Origin: Primula veris
Lineage: Eukaryota > Streptophyta > Magnoliopsida > Ericales > Primulaceae
Direction: 5' to 3'
Assembly (NCBI GenBank): GCA_963682055.1
Contig: OY821750.1
Span: 1,738,501-1,802,500 of the forward strand
DNA: 64,000 bases
The notes below the pieces were generated by a model. That model saw only the letters and a program-made list of their open reading frames with translations. It was not told where the DNA came from and ran no database searches. Positions within the stretch are counted from its first letter, which is position 1. Each line of letters opens with the position of its first letter. Shown here one piece after another: positions 1-13,022 of the stretch. The translations under genes and the position numbers were made by a program.

Positions 1-3000
1 ATTTCGAAGCCGAAAGATCTGTTCAAGAGGTTATGGATCTATTAATGTTAGGACGATCGACCATAATAATTGCTCGAAGGCTTAGTCTCATAAAAAATGC
101 CGATTATATAGCAGTAATGGAAGAGGGACAATTAGTTGAGATGGGAACACACGATGAGTTAATAACCTTGGATGGGTTATATGCGGAGCTTCTAAAGTGT
201 GAAGAAGCCGCAAAACTTCCTCGCAGGTATTGCAATATAGAAAGTAACTTGAAAATCTACATTACGTGCTAAAGATTTCCTTATTTTAGGGGGTTAATTA
301 TATTTATTTACGTCGTCTTATCATGATTCTTCAATTTAATACACCCAATTTTATAAGTGCTCTGGTTTTCGTTTTTCTTCTCATTCACTTCTGTCACTTG
401 CTCTGTAAAATTGGATGGCATGTGACGTAACGTGCATGCTTTGCTTTAGTTTTCTTCTTCTTCTTCTTCTTCTTCTTTCAGTTCTGTACACCCAACTATG
501 ATGATTTACTGATTTTGTACACTGAAATTGACGAAGAATACGATCTGGTGTTCTAAATGAGAATAGAATGATGTTCTGGTGAAATAATGAAAACTAGGTT
601 ATTATTTGGGTGTACTAAATCGAAGATCGTCGTAGTAGGGTGAACAAAACTATAATTTAGACCCTACTTAATAGCATATGATCTTTTGGAGTTTTGTATG
701 TTATTATCCGTATTGATTTTTTTCCTTTTACTATTTATATTTATCCAGGATGCCGTTGCGGAGCTATAAAGAAGTAACGCCTTTTCAAGTGGAAAAAGAT
801 TTTTCACAAGAAAGTCAAAGCTTTCAAGAATCATCATCTCCAAAAATGGCTAAATCTCCATCTCTTCAGAGATCTGGTCTACACACATTTCACCCTAACG
901 ATATTGCCTTCAGTTCACAGGAATCCCCAATAGATCGAAGCCCACCAACCGAGAAAATGGGCGAAAATGGGTTATCCTTAGATTTTACAGAAAACGAACC
1001 AGTTATTAGAAGGCAAGATAGTTTTGAAATGAGGCTTCCGGAGTTACCAAGAATCGATGTTCTCTCTCTAAAAAAAGATATATCTAATAATTCAAATCCT
1101 GAATCTCCTGTCTCACCGCTCTTAACCTCTGATCCAAAAAACGAGCGATCTCATTCACAAACATTTAGTCGACCACTCAATGAATATGAAAGCAAGTCCT
1201 TGAAAACAAAAAATATCGAGCATAAAAAGCATCTAAAATCGCCGTCGTTTTGGAGGCTTGTGGAGCTTAGCTTAGCCGAATGGCTTTATGCTGTTCTTGG
1301 GAGCATTGGTGCTGCTATATTTGGTTCATTTAGTCCGTTACTTGCGTATGTAATTTCGCTCATTGTTATCGAGTATGATAGAAACCATCACATGAAACAA
1401 GAGGTAAACAAGTGGTGCTTAATTATCGCTTGTATGGGTGTCGTGACAGTGGTTGCTAATTTCTTACAGCACTTCTATTTTGGGATAATGGGTGAGAAAA
1501 TGACTGAACGGGTTAGGAGAATGATGTTTTCAGGTACTTTTATTGTTTGTAAATAGTATAGTGCTATGTTTTCTTAATTCAGAATCAAATAATAGGGTAA
1601 TATGAAATTAACCCCCATGTATTTTCGAATGGGGTATCTTATTTTCAAGTTGAAATAACTTTGCCTCCGGTGGTCTGTTTTGGATATGTTTTTAATTTAT
1701 GTAAGAAAATCTGTTTTCACACCATTTTTTTTGTACAATCGTGGATTTCCGCTTAATAGAGTTTTTTTTTTCTTACCGTGAGACTGTTCTAAAATGTCTC
1801 TTTTCATTAAGGATATCTATATATTGTCGATATACGTGTATAGCAACATAAATATCATTCAAAACGACCATCAAGCAAAATCTACACATGGGGTTTGATC
1901 CAAAAGTCAGATACTCTATGCAGTTAATTGCAAGGGTGGACGTGCATGGGGGTTTTTAACAAAACAACCTTAGTACTCGGTTATTTGTAGATTACCTTAC
2001 TAATTTTATTACCCTTGACATCTATAGTTCTGCACTTAATATAAGCTTAAGCTTTCTTCTTGCCATCTGTATACAAATCGCAACTTTTTGTGCTCCATCT
2101 TTGGTTCAATTTATATGTGATTATTTTAATATTTCAGCAATGCTACGTAATGAAGCTGGATGGTTTGATGAGGAGGAAAACAGTGCTGACACTTTATCCA
2201 TGCGGTTAGCAAATGATGCTACTTTCGTAAGAGCTGCATTTAGCAATCGTCTGTCTATATTCATACAAGACAGTGCTGCAATTATAGTAGCTATTCTAAT
2301 TGGGGTGTTTCTGCACTGGAGATTAGCACTTGTTGCCTTGGGAACCCTTCCTATCCTTATGATTTCTGCTGTTGCCCAGGTTTGCACTCTAATTACATTT
2401 CTCTCTCTACAAAAAGTGTTATATCTACTAGGGTTATTGTGTAGTAGTTCATATTAATATTTCTGTTGGCTAATGAACTATATAAGAATGGAGAGGTAGC
2501 CTATAGAATCCGGTGACCAAGTCGGTGAGCGCCGGTCTCTAGATAAGAAGCAAAACTCTCCACATGGATACTACATGCTTACTTATCCATCATATTTCAT
2601 GCAATATTCTTAATCTGATACCTGATGTAACTCTACCCAACATTCTGTCTCATCTATTTGGAGATATTTTGATTAAAGTTTTGTTTGGTTGCACCTTTTT
2701 AGCAATTAAGCTATACTTTTTAAGTATAGAAAAGAAGGTAGTCCCATTCGTGTTCAAAGCTTCTAGCTTTTCGGGGCAAAATTACAAAAAAGTTTTAAGC
2801 TGTTAAACAAATATAAGTAGGTTCAAAGCAATACAGCCAAAAGAGGCCTTAAATTTAAAGATTATTACAGTTTTTGATGAAGACAATTTACCAGGTCAAC
2901 TTAGAAGTTTCTGATCCAAATATCATCTAGCTTAAAATATCGAAAAGCTTTTAAGCTGATTAAGTCTTGTTTGGTTAAAGCTTTCATGGAAATAAACTAT

Positions 3001-5316
3001 TTTTTTCAAGTATAGAAAAGAAGCTAGCCTCATCCAGCTAGAAGCTTCTAGTTTCTTCGGAGGAAATTTTTACAAAGTTTTAAGTTGGTTAAACCGAAGT
3101 TGTCCGGCTTTGAGCAAAACAGCCGAAAAAAGAACCGAGCTTAAAAGTTACAGCCAAAAGTGGGTTAATTTTGAAGGCTAACCAGCTCAATTTTGAAGCT
3201 CACTATTCGAATGTCATCTTGCTAAAATTCTCAAAAAGCCAAAAAACTGAGATTTGCTGTCAAACAACACGGTTATGTTTGATTTATCTCATAGAGTTGT
3301 ACCTATGAAAATGGTCTCCGGGAGAAGTGTTTTATCTAGTCTTATTAGTTCAGGTTAATATCTCTGTTGTCCAGGATCTTATGCACCATGAGCATTTCTG
3401 CAAATAACTACTATCCTAAGTTGTATTTACCCAAAGAAATATATACGCATTTGGCAATCGCCCCCATATCCAAATCTGAAATGACATAACTTTGTGCTAG
3501 ATGGTCTGCTTTGATAATTCTTTTCCAGATCCTTTTTTGTTTTTGTTAAGACCTATGCATTGGAAGTAGCCGAATGCGGGTTTGCACCAATTAATTTTAA
3601 AGGTTATAAGGTGTAAGTTTTCGCTTTTATATGACTTTAGTTACTTTTTAACAATTAAGATATTGCATGCATAGATTTTAAGAAAATACATGGATGAAAA
3701 CAGCAATCATCCAAAATGAGCCAGTCGTACAAAGTTTTCCCTTTTTAATTTTTTCCCCTAGAAATCGTTTGTAAAGTTTTGTAAGTACGTGGGGGACTAA
3801 GTGCAAGTTAAGAAGGTACATATGGATTTGTTAAACACCCATTGTACACGGCGTTTATTTGCATTTACTGTTTCTTTTATCATAAAATAAGCTCATCACA
3901 CCTGCTCTAGCCTCGTCAAGCCATCTCCATTTACCGTATTCTGAAAATGTTGAATTTATCTTGTAAATTTATTCCTGTGGCAATTGTATTGCCCAATAGG
4001 TAGACTGTTTGTTGAAATTCTAATCCGCCTCTCTTAATATATTAAAGTTTCAATTTTTTTGATCATCCAAGTTTGTAATTTCGCAGAAATTGTGGCTTGG
4101 TGGATTTTCCAAGGGAATACAAGAGATGCACAGAAAAGCTTCATTGGTCCTCGAAGATGCAGTGAGAAATATATACACCGTTGTTGCATTTTGTGCTGGT
4201 AACAAGGTTATGGAGCTCTACAGATCACAATTAAACCGGATATTGAGAAAAAGTTTTCTTCACGGAATCGCTATCGGTTTTGGGTTTGGTTTCTCGCAAT
4301 TTCTTCTCTTCGCTTGCAATGCTCTTCTACTGTGGTACACCGCATATTCCGTTAAAAACAAGTACATGACTTTACATACGGCTCTGAAAGAGTACATGGT
4401 TTTCTCTTTTGCTACTTTTGCTTTAGTAGAGCCTTTTGGTTTGGCCCCATATATTCTTAAACGGAGAAAATCGCTTATTTCGGTATTTGAAATCATAGAC
4501 CGAGTTCCTAAGATTGACCCAGATGATAATGTGGCCTTAAAACCCCCTAATGTTTATGGAAGCATTGAGTTGAAAAACGTTGATTTTTCGTATCCGACAC
4601 GGCCAGAAATGTTGGTATTAAGCAATTTTAGTTTAAAAATAAATGGTGGACAAACGGTGGCTGTTGTAGGAGTTTCTGGTTCTGGTAAAAGCACAATAAT
4701 ATCATTGATCGAGAGATTTTACGACCCTGTAGCTGGACAAGTTTTATTGGACGGTCGAGATCTGAAACTTTTTAATCTGCGATGGTTGAGAAGCCACACG
4801 GGCCTTGTTCAACAAGAACCGATTATATTCTCTACTACAATAAGGGAGAATATTATTTACGCAAGGCATAATGCAAGTGAAGCCGAGATGAAAGAGGCCG
4901 CTAGAATAGCAAATGCTCACCATTTTATAAGTAGTTTGCCACATGGGTACGATACACATGTAGGAATGAGGGGCGTGGATCTTACACCTGGACAAAAACA
5001 GAGGATTGCTATCGCTAGAGTTATATTAAAAAATGCACCTATTTTGCTATTAGACGAAGCGAGTTCGTCGATAGAGTCTGAGTCTAGTCGAGTAGTGCAA
5101 GAGGCTCTTGATACCCTAATAATGGGGAATAAAACGACTATCATTGTAGCCCATAGAGCAGCAATGATGAGACATGTTGATAATGTTGTGGTATTAAATG
5201 GTGGAAAGATTGTAGAAGAAGGGACACATGATTCATTAATGGCAAAAAATGGATTGTATGTTCGGTTAATGCAACCTCATTTTGGGAGAGGTTTGAGACA
5301 ACATCGACTTGTGTAA
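1..5316 (+). CDS. ABCB6/20: ABCB6/ABCB20-like full-size ABC transporter, 3' part (5' end outside window)
   Basis: Exons read as <1-226, 749-1533, 2138-2379 and 4087-5316 (stop TAA). All junctions are GT-AG and keep frame, giving 826 residues of a protein that is normally about 1400 long. The window opens near the end of nucleotide-binding domain 1. A serine-rich linker follows in exon 2, then the second membrane domain (end of exon 2 to early exon 4), then nucleotide-binding domain 2. Domain 2 shows Walker A GVSGSGKST (4669-4695), the variant signature LTPGQ (4981-4995), Walker B ILLLDEAS (5041-5064) and an H-loop histidine (5152-5154). Linker and domains closely resemble Arabidopsis ABCB6/ABCB20, a plasma-membrane class linked to auxin transport in the literature. 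I cannot tell which paralogue this is. No lesion is visible in the part present. Intron 3 is 1.7 kb and holds two diverged copies of a short repeat (about 2680-2810 and 2970-3095). Confidence 0.95.
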
Positions 5317-6331
5317 AATGGTGTCCACATTGTATTGTAGTTTGTATTTGTATGTAAAAGGATCTACCCTTTTGCAAATTTGTACAATATCGGTAGGGAA
5401 GGTAATCAAAATGCCAAGGGTTTACACGATTTATAACTAAGAGGTGGCACTGGTTTGGTTCTCGTTGGCGGTTTCAACTGTGGAAATTGTATCTGTGAAA
5501 TGAGTTTTGTTTCAGATTTGAGTTAGTGTCTCAGGCTAATTAGGTTCATATTCTTTTAAGGCAACCTTCAAATTTGTTAGGTAATTTATCTTTTCGTAAA
5601 TGGATTTGTTAATTATAGACTATGCATAGGGATTCAGGTTGTAGTCTCTCTCTGTTATGGTTGCTCATCTTTTCCTTCCGTTGCTTGCTGTAGAAGTTTG
5701 TATGGTGAATCTCACCATTTTCCGGTTGTATATTATTTTTTCTTGTGTAAAAACATCAAGTCCTTTAGAGAGTGAGTGAGGTGAAGGTATTGACTGATTC
5801 CGAATTTGTAAATAAAAGGGTGTAATGATTTTTAGCTTCTTTATTCATTTCTAATTATGACCATCTTTTAAGAACTACCATCTCTTTTTTTTTATAGTTT
5901 TTCTAATTAGTTCACTATTTTTTAATCGTTTTGATGCATATGAAGTTGGTGAGTCAGTTGTGCATGTTATCAAGTGATGATCTAATAATCTTGAAAAATA
6001 TTGTTATTCTGATTAGCTGTTCTTTTGCTTTCTTTTTCCAATAATTCGTTAGCTGTTAATGTTCCTTTATATGCCCACTTAAAAGTTCCATCTTTCCAGT
6101 AGTCATATGGCTTGAGCTTAGACCTTGTCTAGAGAATAATTTTTGGGAAAACTGCCTGGCAACTTTTTATAAAAATAAATTGAGACTTGACATTTTCTAA
6201 CATTTTTTATTTTTAAAGAAGCCAACTTTTTTCCCCACTTCTAAATAATCAACCTTTCTGCTTAAAGATGAGAAAACCCATGAAAATAAATTTCAACAAC
6301 TTAGACAACGTTTCCTCCTTGAGATGTACTT
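5317..6331. other. ABCB 3' UTR and intergenic DNA
   Basis: The first 500 bases or so are probably transporter 3' UTR, with AATAAA-like signals near 5812. The rest is AT-rich, and I see no gene in it. Confidence 0.5.
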
Positions 6332-6560
6332 GCTCTGTCTTAAATTATTAGGGTTATATACGTGTAATTTTGACCGATAAATAATTCATATATAAGTTGT
6401 CTAATTCAATTTTTTCAAAAGTTTATTGCGTAGTAGTGTTAAACTATATGAACAAATTTTAAAATTTTAATTTTCAATAATTTAAACATGATATATTTAC
6501 CGATCAAAGTTGGACGTAAGTGTAAATACATCAAATCCCCAATATTTTGGGATAAGTAGT
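6332..6560. mobile_element. Degenerate Stowaway-like MITE
   Basis: The left end CTCTGTCTTAAATTATT roughly mirrors the right end, which reads as AATATTTTGGGATAAG on the plus strand. The interior carries GACCG-type motifs near both ends, as in the two clearer Stowaway elements of this window. The termini are imperfect, so this is tentative. Confidence 0.35.
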
Positions 6561-7007
6561 AAAGTTACTCTTTTTGACACTTGGAGAGAGCAGTGTGGCT
6601 TTATCACAAGAACACTAATTGACCACTAATATTATTTCCATGCTACTAGTTTTAAATTGGACTAGAATCAATCTGGATTGTCCATATCACTTGGTTGGTC
6701 ACCATCTAAACTAAATCACTATACAGTAGTTATTTGCAAAATCATGACCAAAAATAGGTTCCACTTAATAGCCTTGAGGACTAAAGACAATCATACAAAT
6801 GGCCCTTATTTCTTTGCCAACAATTATACCGGTTCTATAGGCGTTATGTATGCATATGCATACATTTCTACATATATGTTGGAGCTTACACTAATGTAGT
6901 GAACTAGAAATAAGCAAAGCAAGCAAGGGTTTGTTATGATAAACTTCAATTCAATTGGATTTTGTTAAGTGAAGAAAAGAAGAGAAGTAAAGTAAAAGGA
7001 AGACGAA

Positions 7008-8459
7008 ATGCCGCTTTGTAAAATCTCGATAGGGTCGAGCAGGGAGATGAGTCACCCTTTTGCTTTAAGAGCTGCTGCAGCCGAGTTCTTTTCGATGTTT
7101 ATTTTTGTGTTTGCTGGAGAAGGGTCCGGCATGGCTTTTAGTAGGTTTTTGATCTTCAAGCACATAAACTATCAAGATTATGATTATTGAGATCTATTAT
7201 TAAATTAATAATTGTGCCTCGCAAATGCTCTATTTTGGATTAATTAGGAACTCAAAAGTGATGTACCATAACTTTTACAAGCCGGTTGAATCTCGTCTCA
7301 CTGAGAAAGATGTTTTCGACATGGAACCTTTTCATTTCATATTATATTTATGTTTAAAACAGTTGTCGGATTTCCATGAAAAACAAACGTGTTTACTCAT
7401 TTTCTTATAATAAGTCACACAAGGTACATCATATAATTTTTCAATGGCAGATAAGCTCACCCATAACGGTCCCGCAACACCATCTGGTCTGGTGGCGGCA
7501 GCTTTGGCCCATGCTTTTGCGTTATTTGTTGCGGTTTCCGTCGGAGCAAATATTTCTGGCGGCCATGTCAACCCAGCGGTTACATTTGGTGCGTTACTTG
7601 GAGGTCACATCTCTTTTATGAGAAGCATTTTGTATTGGATCGCACAACTGCTCGGCTCGGTCTTTGCTTGCTTGCTTCTTAGGTTCGCTACCGGTGGATT
7701 GGTAAATAAAATCTGCATTACCATTTCCATAGTTATTTTAGCAAGTACCTATTCTTATTATTAATATAATGTTTATCACACTCTTCGGTTAATTACAGTT
7801 ATATATACTACTATAAAGGATTGTGAGATTTAAACCTATAATACTATGATTGATCTTATGGCAAAGGGCTTGTTTGCCTGCATCTTTTCAGCAAATAAGC
7901 TTCTAATTTTTTCAAACTGCTTAGCAAATCAAATTTTCTTTTTAGCAAGCCAAGCAAATACATTTTTATTAGCAAAAGAAAAACGAATAAATTTGAGCTT
8001 AAAGAGAGCAATTAATTCAACAAACCAGATGCGTGCCTTTGTCGGATATAAAATCTAATTTTCATTTCAATATTCATTTTGCAGACAACGCCAGCATTTG
8101 CTCTCTCCCCACACGTATCCATATCTAACGCACTTGTATTCGAGATCGTGATGACATTTGGTTTGGTCTACACCGTATACGCCACAGCGGTCGATCCAAA
8201 AAAAGGTGACATAGGCATACTTGCACCTATTGCTATCGGGTTCATAGTTGGGGCGAATATTCTAGCTGGCGGTGCATTTGATGGTGGGTCCATGAACCCG
8301 GCAGTGTCATTTGGGCCTGCTGTTGTTAGTTGGGCCTGGGCCCATCATTGGGTCTATTGGGTCGGTCCATTTATCGGCGCTGCATTAGCCGCTATTGTCT
8401 ACGATAATGTTTTCATTGGTGATAGCCCACATGAGCAACTCCCGGTGACAGATTTTTAG
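7008..8459 (+). CDS. TIP1: Tonoplast intrinsic protein, TIP1 subfamily aquaporin (TIP1;3-like)
   Basis: Three exons, 7008-7140, 7451-7701 and 8085-8459, splice to 252 codons, the normal TIP length. The first junction is phase 1 and restores the conserved FNKLT segment; using the other nearby GT would give a stop. Both pore motifs are present: [11 protein letters not shown] in exon 2 and SMNPAVSFG in exon 3. The C-terminus HEQLPVTDF is TIP1-like, and the N-terminal half looks closest to pollen-type TIP1;3. Family knowledge: vacuolar-membrane channels for water and often urea or peroxide. The selectivity filter reads His, Ile, Gly, Val by alignment; the third position is Ala in typical TIP1 proteins. 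Intron 2 (7702-8084) carries a repeat insert of about 150 bp. The gene converges on the protease-like gene downstream. Confidence 0.95.
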
Positions 8460-8979
8460 ATTTTTTTTTTTTTTTTACTCTTTTATAAGTCGCCATTTAT
8501 CATTTTAATTTTGGCATTAAGTGGAATAAACTAGGGTGGTACGTATTTTAGGTTCCTAAAGGGATAGAATAATATATCCAGAGATGAAGAAAAGGTGACT
8601 ACAAGAAATGTAACGTTTTTTATGGCCATATTTGGCTCGGTTTCGTTCCAGCAGAGAGCATTCATGATTAATTTCTCAAGTTTTTTCTTGGACTTCAGTG
8701 TATTTATTACATTGTGCTCTGCATATATTATTCAAAATTCATGTTAAAAGTACGAATTTGTTATAGAAGAGTGAATCCTGGGACATAATTTTCTAATTGA
8801 TCATGAATATTGCAATGATCAGTATAAAATTTGAACCCACAGAATGCAATCAATAATACAACATATTATTGCATATAAGAAGTCTCCTTTATCTCATTAA
8901 GTTTTATTCATATATAGTAACTCGCAATCATTTTGTTATCGAATAATATTCCTTCCCTTCCACTTTGGCATATCATCAT
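8460..8979. other. Convergent 3' flank between TIP1 and protease-like gene
   Basis: This begins with a 20-base T-rich tract directly after the TIP stop. It presumably contains the 3' UTRs of both convergent genes. No other coding signal was seen. Confidence 0.4.
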
Positions 8980-9660
8980 TTAGTGAAACTTAATCTTATA
9001 ATCCATCCAGAGCTTGTCCACAGACTCGCCCAAAATCTCGACAAAAAAATCCTCTCTATAACTGTTTTTCATCTTCTTGTTAAGCTTAGCAACAAAGTCC
9101 GCATCTAGGCTACTACAATAGTTTAAAAACCGGGTAGTAACGTCGTATCCCTGGTCCCAACGCTTACCCTGGCCAGACACTACCCAATGGGACGGAGCAA
9201 AATCGGATTTAAGCCTAATATAATCTGCAATTCCTTCAATAAGCCCTCCATTAGCATTCCCGTTCCCATTCCATTGCCATACATGAGTCATTTCGTGATA
9301 CAAAACGCCTGTGATCTCTACTAAGAGGTCACCTCCGGAGTACGTTTCAAAGTAGTTGGCACTAACGTGTATCTCATTGTTTACAGTGAAGGCTACACTA
9401 CTATTAAAGGTCTCGATGAATACCTTCACAGTACTGTCGATGTTTTTTCCTGCATCTCCTCCTGAACTCTTTTGAAAGGCGTTTTTGATAAATAAAGTGG
9501 CTGATTTAATGGTATCTTTGGTGTAGTCATGTCCGATTACGTTATTAAATCGAATTCCACCCTAAGTATGTGCTGCTTTATTGGTGACGGTGTACTTGAC
9601 CGCAAGGCTTATTTGTAGGGCAGCTAGAAATAAAACAATAAAAAGGGAGAGATCTTTCAT
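8980..9660 (-). pseudogene. Basic secretory protease family (plant BSP, PF04450-type) with one premature stop
   Basis: From ATG at 9660 to the stop at 8980 the frame is 227 codons, matching the roughly 225-residue family, and it has no intron. It starts with a hydrophobic signal-peptide-like stretch (MKDLSLFIVLFLAALQISLA). The metallopeptidase-like motif HEMTHVWQW follows, then EGIADY, and the C-terminus is in family register. The family is secreted and often defence-associated. The only defect is TAG at 9562-9564 (codon 33), just before the conserved GG of the N-terminal part; no frameshift is present. Translation could restart at Met78 (9429), giving 149 residues without a signal peptide. 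A TATA box lies at 9715-9722. It may be a young pseudogene, a null allele or a sequencing error. Confidence 0.88.
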
Positions 9661-9714
9661 GTTAGTCATGCTTGGTTATTTTTGTTGGTGAAATAAAATG
9701 AGTGTTTGCATGGA

Positions 9715-9722
9715 TTATATAG
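9715..9722 (-). promoter_or_regulatory. TATA box of the BSP gene
   Basis: The minus strand reads CTATATAA about 55 bases before the ATG at 9660, a plausible core promoter position. Confidence 0.5.
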
Positions 9723-10665
9723 TCTTAGGAACTCATTAATGTATTGAGATTTACATCAAAGATTTGGTTGTTTTTGTCTTCCACAAAAAGATTTGAATTT
9801 TTTTAACCCTAAAACATACACTAAAACTATGCATGATGCACATTCTATATGACAAGTACATGATTACGAATACTTTTTATATAATTTGGTGGAAAAAAAA
9901 TAATGAGCACGGCAACTTTTGCTGTATTCAACTTTATTATTTATGTGCCAGTTTATTATTAAATGGGCTATTTTTTATTTTTATTGATGTTTGAAGACCA
10001 GTTTTGTTATTTCTTTTATTATGGATATTATTTAATATTTATAAACATGTGTACTGCTCATTATGTTATTGATTATTGGATTTGTCAAAATGGTTGAACT
10101 CTAATTTTATCTTTATTTTCTTATTTATTTCGGTTGATCGTGGTTTATGGCGTGAGATCGATCTCTATTTTCTTTCTTTTATTTCTACGAAACCTCCTGG
10201 TTTCATAAAAAAACCCCATTTAATTAATCATAAAATGAAGATGAAAACCCCCATAAGAAGTGCAACAAAATACAAAGGCAGTACTAACGAGAATTAAAAA
10301 CAAACTTACAATCCTTGGAAGACATAAAAAAAACCTTTTGGAATAAATAAGAAAACTTGAAAACAATAAACTTATAATTAGAATGTAGGTTTAAGACCAT
10401 AATTGATACTACTAGTACTACCATACTAGTGTATTAAATAAAAATGTAGCATCAACTGTATAATAATATCTTAGTATATATGGTGCATCTTAATGGTAAT
10501 TTTGGCCAAAAAAATGGCAAATTAAGGGATTTATTTGGTGACTTCAAGCGTCTCGGGATTACCCAATTTTTTAAGATTATTTCGAATGGAAAAAATACTC
10601 GAGGTACTTTTTATGAGCCTTGGTATTTCGGTTTGGAATTGCGTTACATTTTGGTTTGGAAAATA
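9723..10665. other. AT-rich intergenic DNA, nothing recognised
   Basis: Short chance open frames only; no domain, RNA gene or structured repeat was seen. Confidence 0.4.
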
Positions 10666-10899
10666 GTCTATCCGTCCCAAAATATTGATGCACTATGTAT
10701 CTACGTGCAACTTGACCGCTAAATATCCCGTGATTAAATTGTTGAAATCTAAATTTTTAAAATTTGTTCAAATAGTTTTACATTTGAACTATGTGATTAA
10801 CTTTTGAAAAATTCGATTCCGACAAATTTGATATGAGTTATTTCTCAGTCAAAATTGCATGTAATTTTGTATAGTACCAACAATTTCGGATAGAGGGGG
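10666..10899. mobile_element. Stowaway-like MITE
   Basis: TA dinucleotides flank the element (10664-10665 and 10900-10901). The left end GTCTATCCGTCCCAAAATA mirrors the right end CAATTTCGGATAGAGGGGG as an imperfect terminal inverted repeat. No coding capacity. Length is 234 bp, usual for this class. Confidence 0.65.
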
Positions 10900-10901
10900 T
10901 A

Positions 10902-11184
10902 GTTAATTGAGGGGGAACTGCTGCTTCACACTACAATTTGTTACTAATTTGATCTGTCAATTGATCTATGATTATAGCTTTATTTAATTTTGATAGGTAG
11001 TGTTATGACATATGAATGGATGTATAATTAATGTACTAGAAGTTCCTAACAGTGAATCTTGTTATTTCATATTTGTCACATTAAACTTGAAAACAATCTT
11101 AGATTAGGGCTTAGTCCCTTGCTTTTAGCCTATAACCAAATGCAAAATTGTTTTGACATATATATTCCCTTTGTTGTAGGAAGT
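10902..11184. other. Intergenic DNA left of the LINE
   Basis: AT-rich; no gene recognised. Confidence 0.4.
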
Positions 11185-11200
11185 GAAAGAATTGTAGCAA
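11185..11200. repeat. Left target-site duplication of the LINE
   Basis: GAAAGAATTGTAGCAA is repeated exactly at 13936-13951, bracketing the retrotransposon. Sixteen bases is a typical LINE target duplication. Confidence 0.85.
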
Positions 11201-11236
11201 GACAACATTCTTCTTTCATAAGAATTCATCTCTAAC

Positions 11237-11851
11237 TTGGATAATAAAAGGCGTGTTAGTAGTTTAGCTTTAAAATTAGATATGAAAAAAGTTTATTATA
11301 AAATTTCTTGGCATTTTTTAATTTCCACTTTTAAAAAAATGGGTTTTTCAGAAATTTGGATAGACATGGTTTGGAGACTTATCTCTGATAATGGTGTAAC
11401 TGTTATGGTGAATGGAGCTACAACGGGATTTTTCTCTCCGACAAATGATTTGAGGCAATGTGACCCTCTCTCTTCTAGCCTCTTTATTATCTGCTCTGAA
11501 GTTCTGTCTATAAATTTAAATAAGTTAGCTCAAAATAAAAGATGGAAAGGGTTTAAAGCACCAGTGGGAAGTCCTCTTATTACACAGTTAGCATTTGCGG
11601 ATGATATCATAATTTTCTCAGCTGCAAATACTAATTCCGTCAAATGTGTGAAAGGCGTGTTGGATATGTATAATAATGACTCTGGTCAAGAAATCAGTTT
11701 TGATAAGAGATTTGCTTATATATCTAAAGGAGTGAGTCAAAATCAGAAAGATATTGTGATCAAGTTATTAAATATTCGGTGTAAAAAACCCCATTTACTT
11801 ATTTGGGTTGCAAAATTTATTTTGGAAGAAAAAATGCATCATTTATCATGA
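11237..11851 (+). pseudogene. LINE reverse transcriptase fragment
   Basis: An open frame of about 200 codons carries the palm motifs of plant L1 reverse transcriptases: LDMKKVYYKI (usually SKAYDR), VNGATTGFFSP, LRQCDPLSS and LAFADDIIIF. The catalytic aspartates of LDM and FADD remain, but the cysteine in RQCDP and the loss of the second Asp in the first motif show decay. The frame is lost near 11820, where the next segment continues in another frame. Confidence 0.85.
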
Positions 11852-13022
11852 ACTGATCTTGAAAGTTAGAAAGAAGCTATCTGGATGGAAAGTACAGTAT
11901 TTAAATATGGGGGAAAAGTTGATTTTTATTAAGCATGTGCTTAGTTCCATCCCTATATATACACTATCAGCAATGAATCCTCCTCTACAGGTTATAAAGG
12001 AAATAGAAATTTTTTTGGCTAATTTTCTGTGGGGAGAAAAAGATGGTAAAAACAAGCATCACTGGGTAAATTGGAAAAAAAATTGCAGAACAGTGGAAGA
12101 AGACGACTTGGGTATTAGAAGTTTTAAAGATATTGCTGCTACTTACGCTACGAAGCTATGGTGGAAATTTAGAACCTCCAATTCTTTGTGGGCTAATTTT
12201 ATGAAAGCTAAATATTGTAAAAGTGTTCACCCTTTCGAGGCTAAAGTTAGAAAAGGGAATAACACCTGGAGTAGAATGCAACTAGTAAGAGAAAAAAGCA
12301 GAAGAATGTGCGCAATGGCTAGTTGGTGAGGGAAATATTTCTGTAAATTTAGACAATTGGTTGTGTACAGGTAAATATAAATGATGAAAATATTCACAAT
12401 GGTCTAAGTGTTAAAGCATTGCTGCATAATGGTACTTGGGGTAGTCAAATTATTAATGAGCTAATTCCTTCTCATCTTCGACATTTGTTCAAACAAGACT
12501 TCAAAACTAATAAATATGGAAAAGATGAAATTATATGGAACAAGGAGAATTTGGGAAACTTTTCTTTTAAGACTGCCTGGAAATATACAAGAGTAAAGTA
12601 TGAGGCTAGTTGGTTTCACAAGTATAAATGGGATAAAACTTTATATCTGAAAATCACTTGTTTTGTATGGAAATTTTTCAACAAATCTTTGCCTCTAGAC
12701 TCTCTGCAGTAAGAAAATTTAGAATTTAGTTAGCTTCGAAATTTGAGTGTTGTGGTGTAAAAGAAGAAGAAAGGGAGCATTTGTTTAGTTCCGGGAAGAT
12801 AGCACAAGAATTGTGGACCTATTTTGATGGTTTGATGGGTATTATTAACACTAATCTCAGTATTAAAGGGAAATTTTTAACGTGCTGGTCAACATCAAGA
12901 AAAGAAAAAAATAGCATTAATTCTTTTATGCTAAAGGTTTTACCATCTATTATTATTTGAGAGATTTGGAAAGCTAGGCGTAACTACAAATTCAACAACA
13001 AGGAGATGAACACAACTGCTAT

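Noticed and set aside
7140..7147. Later GT (AGTAG/GTTTTT) as the TIP exon 1 donor
   Set aside because: It would join out of frame into a stop; the GT at 7141 restores FNKLT.
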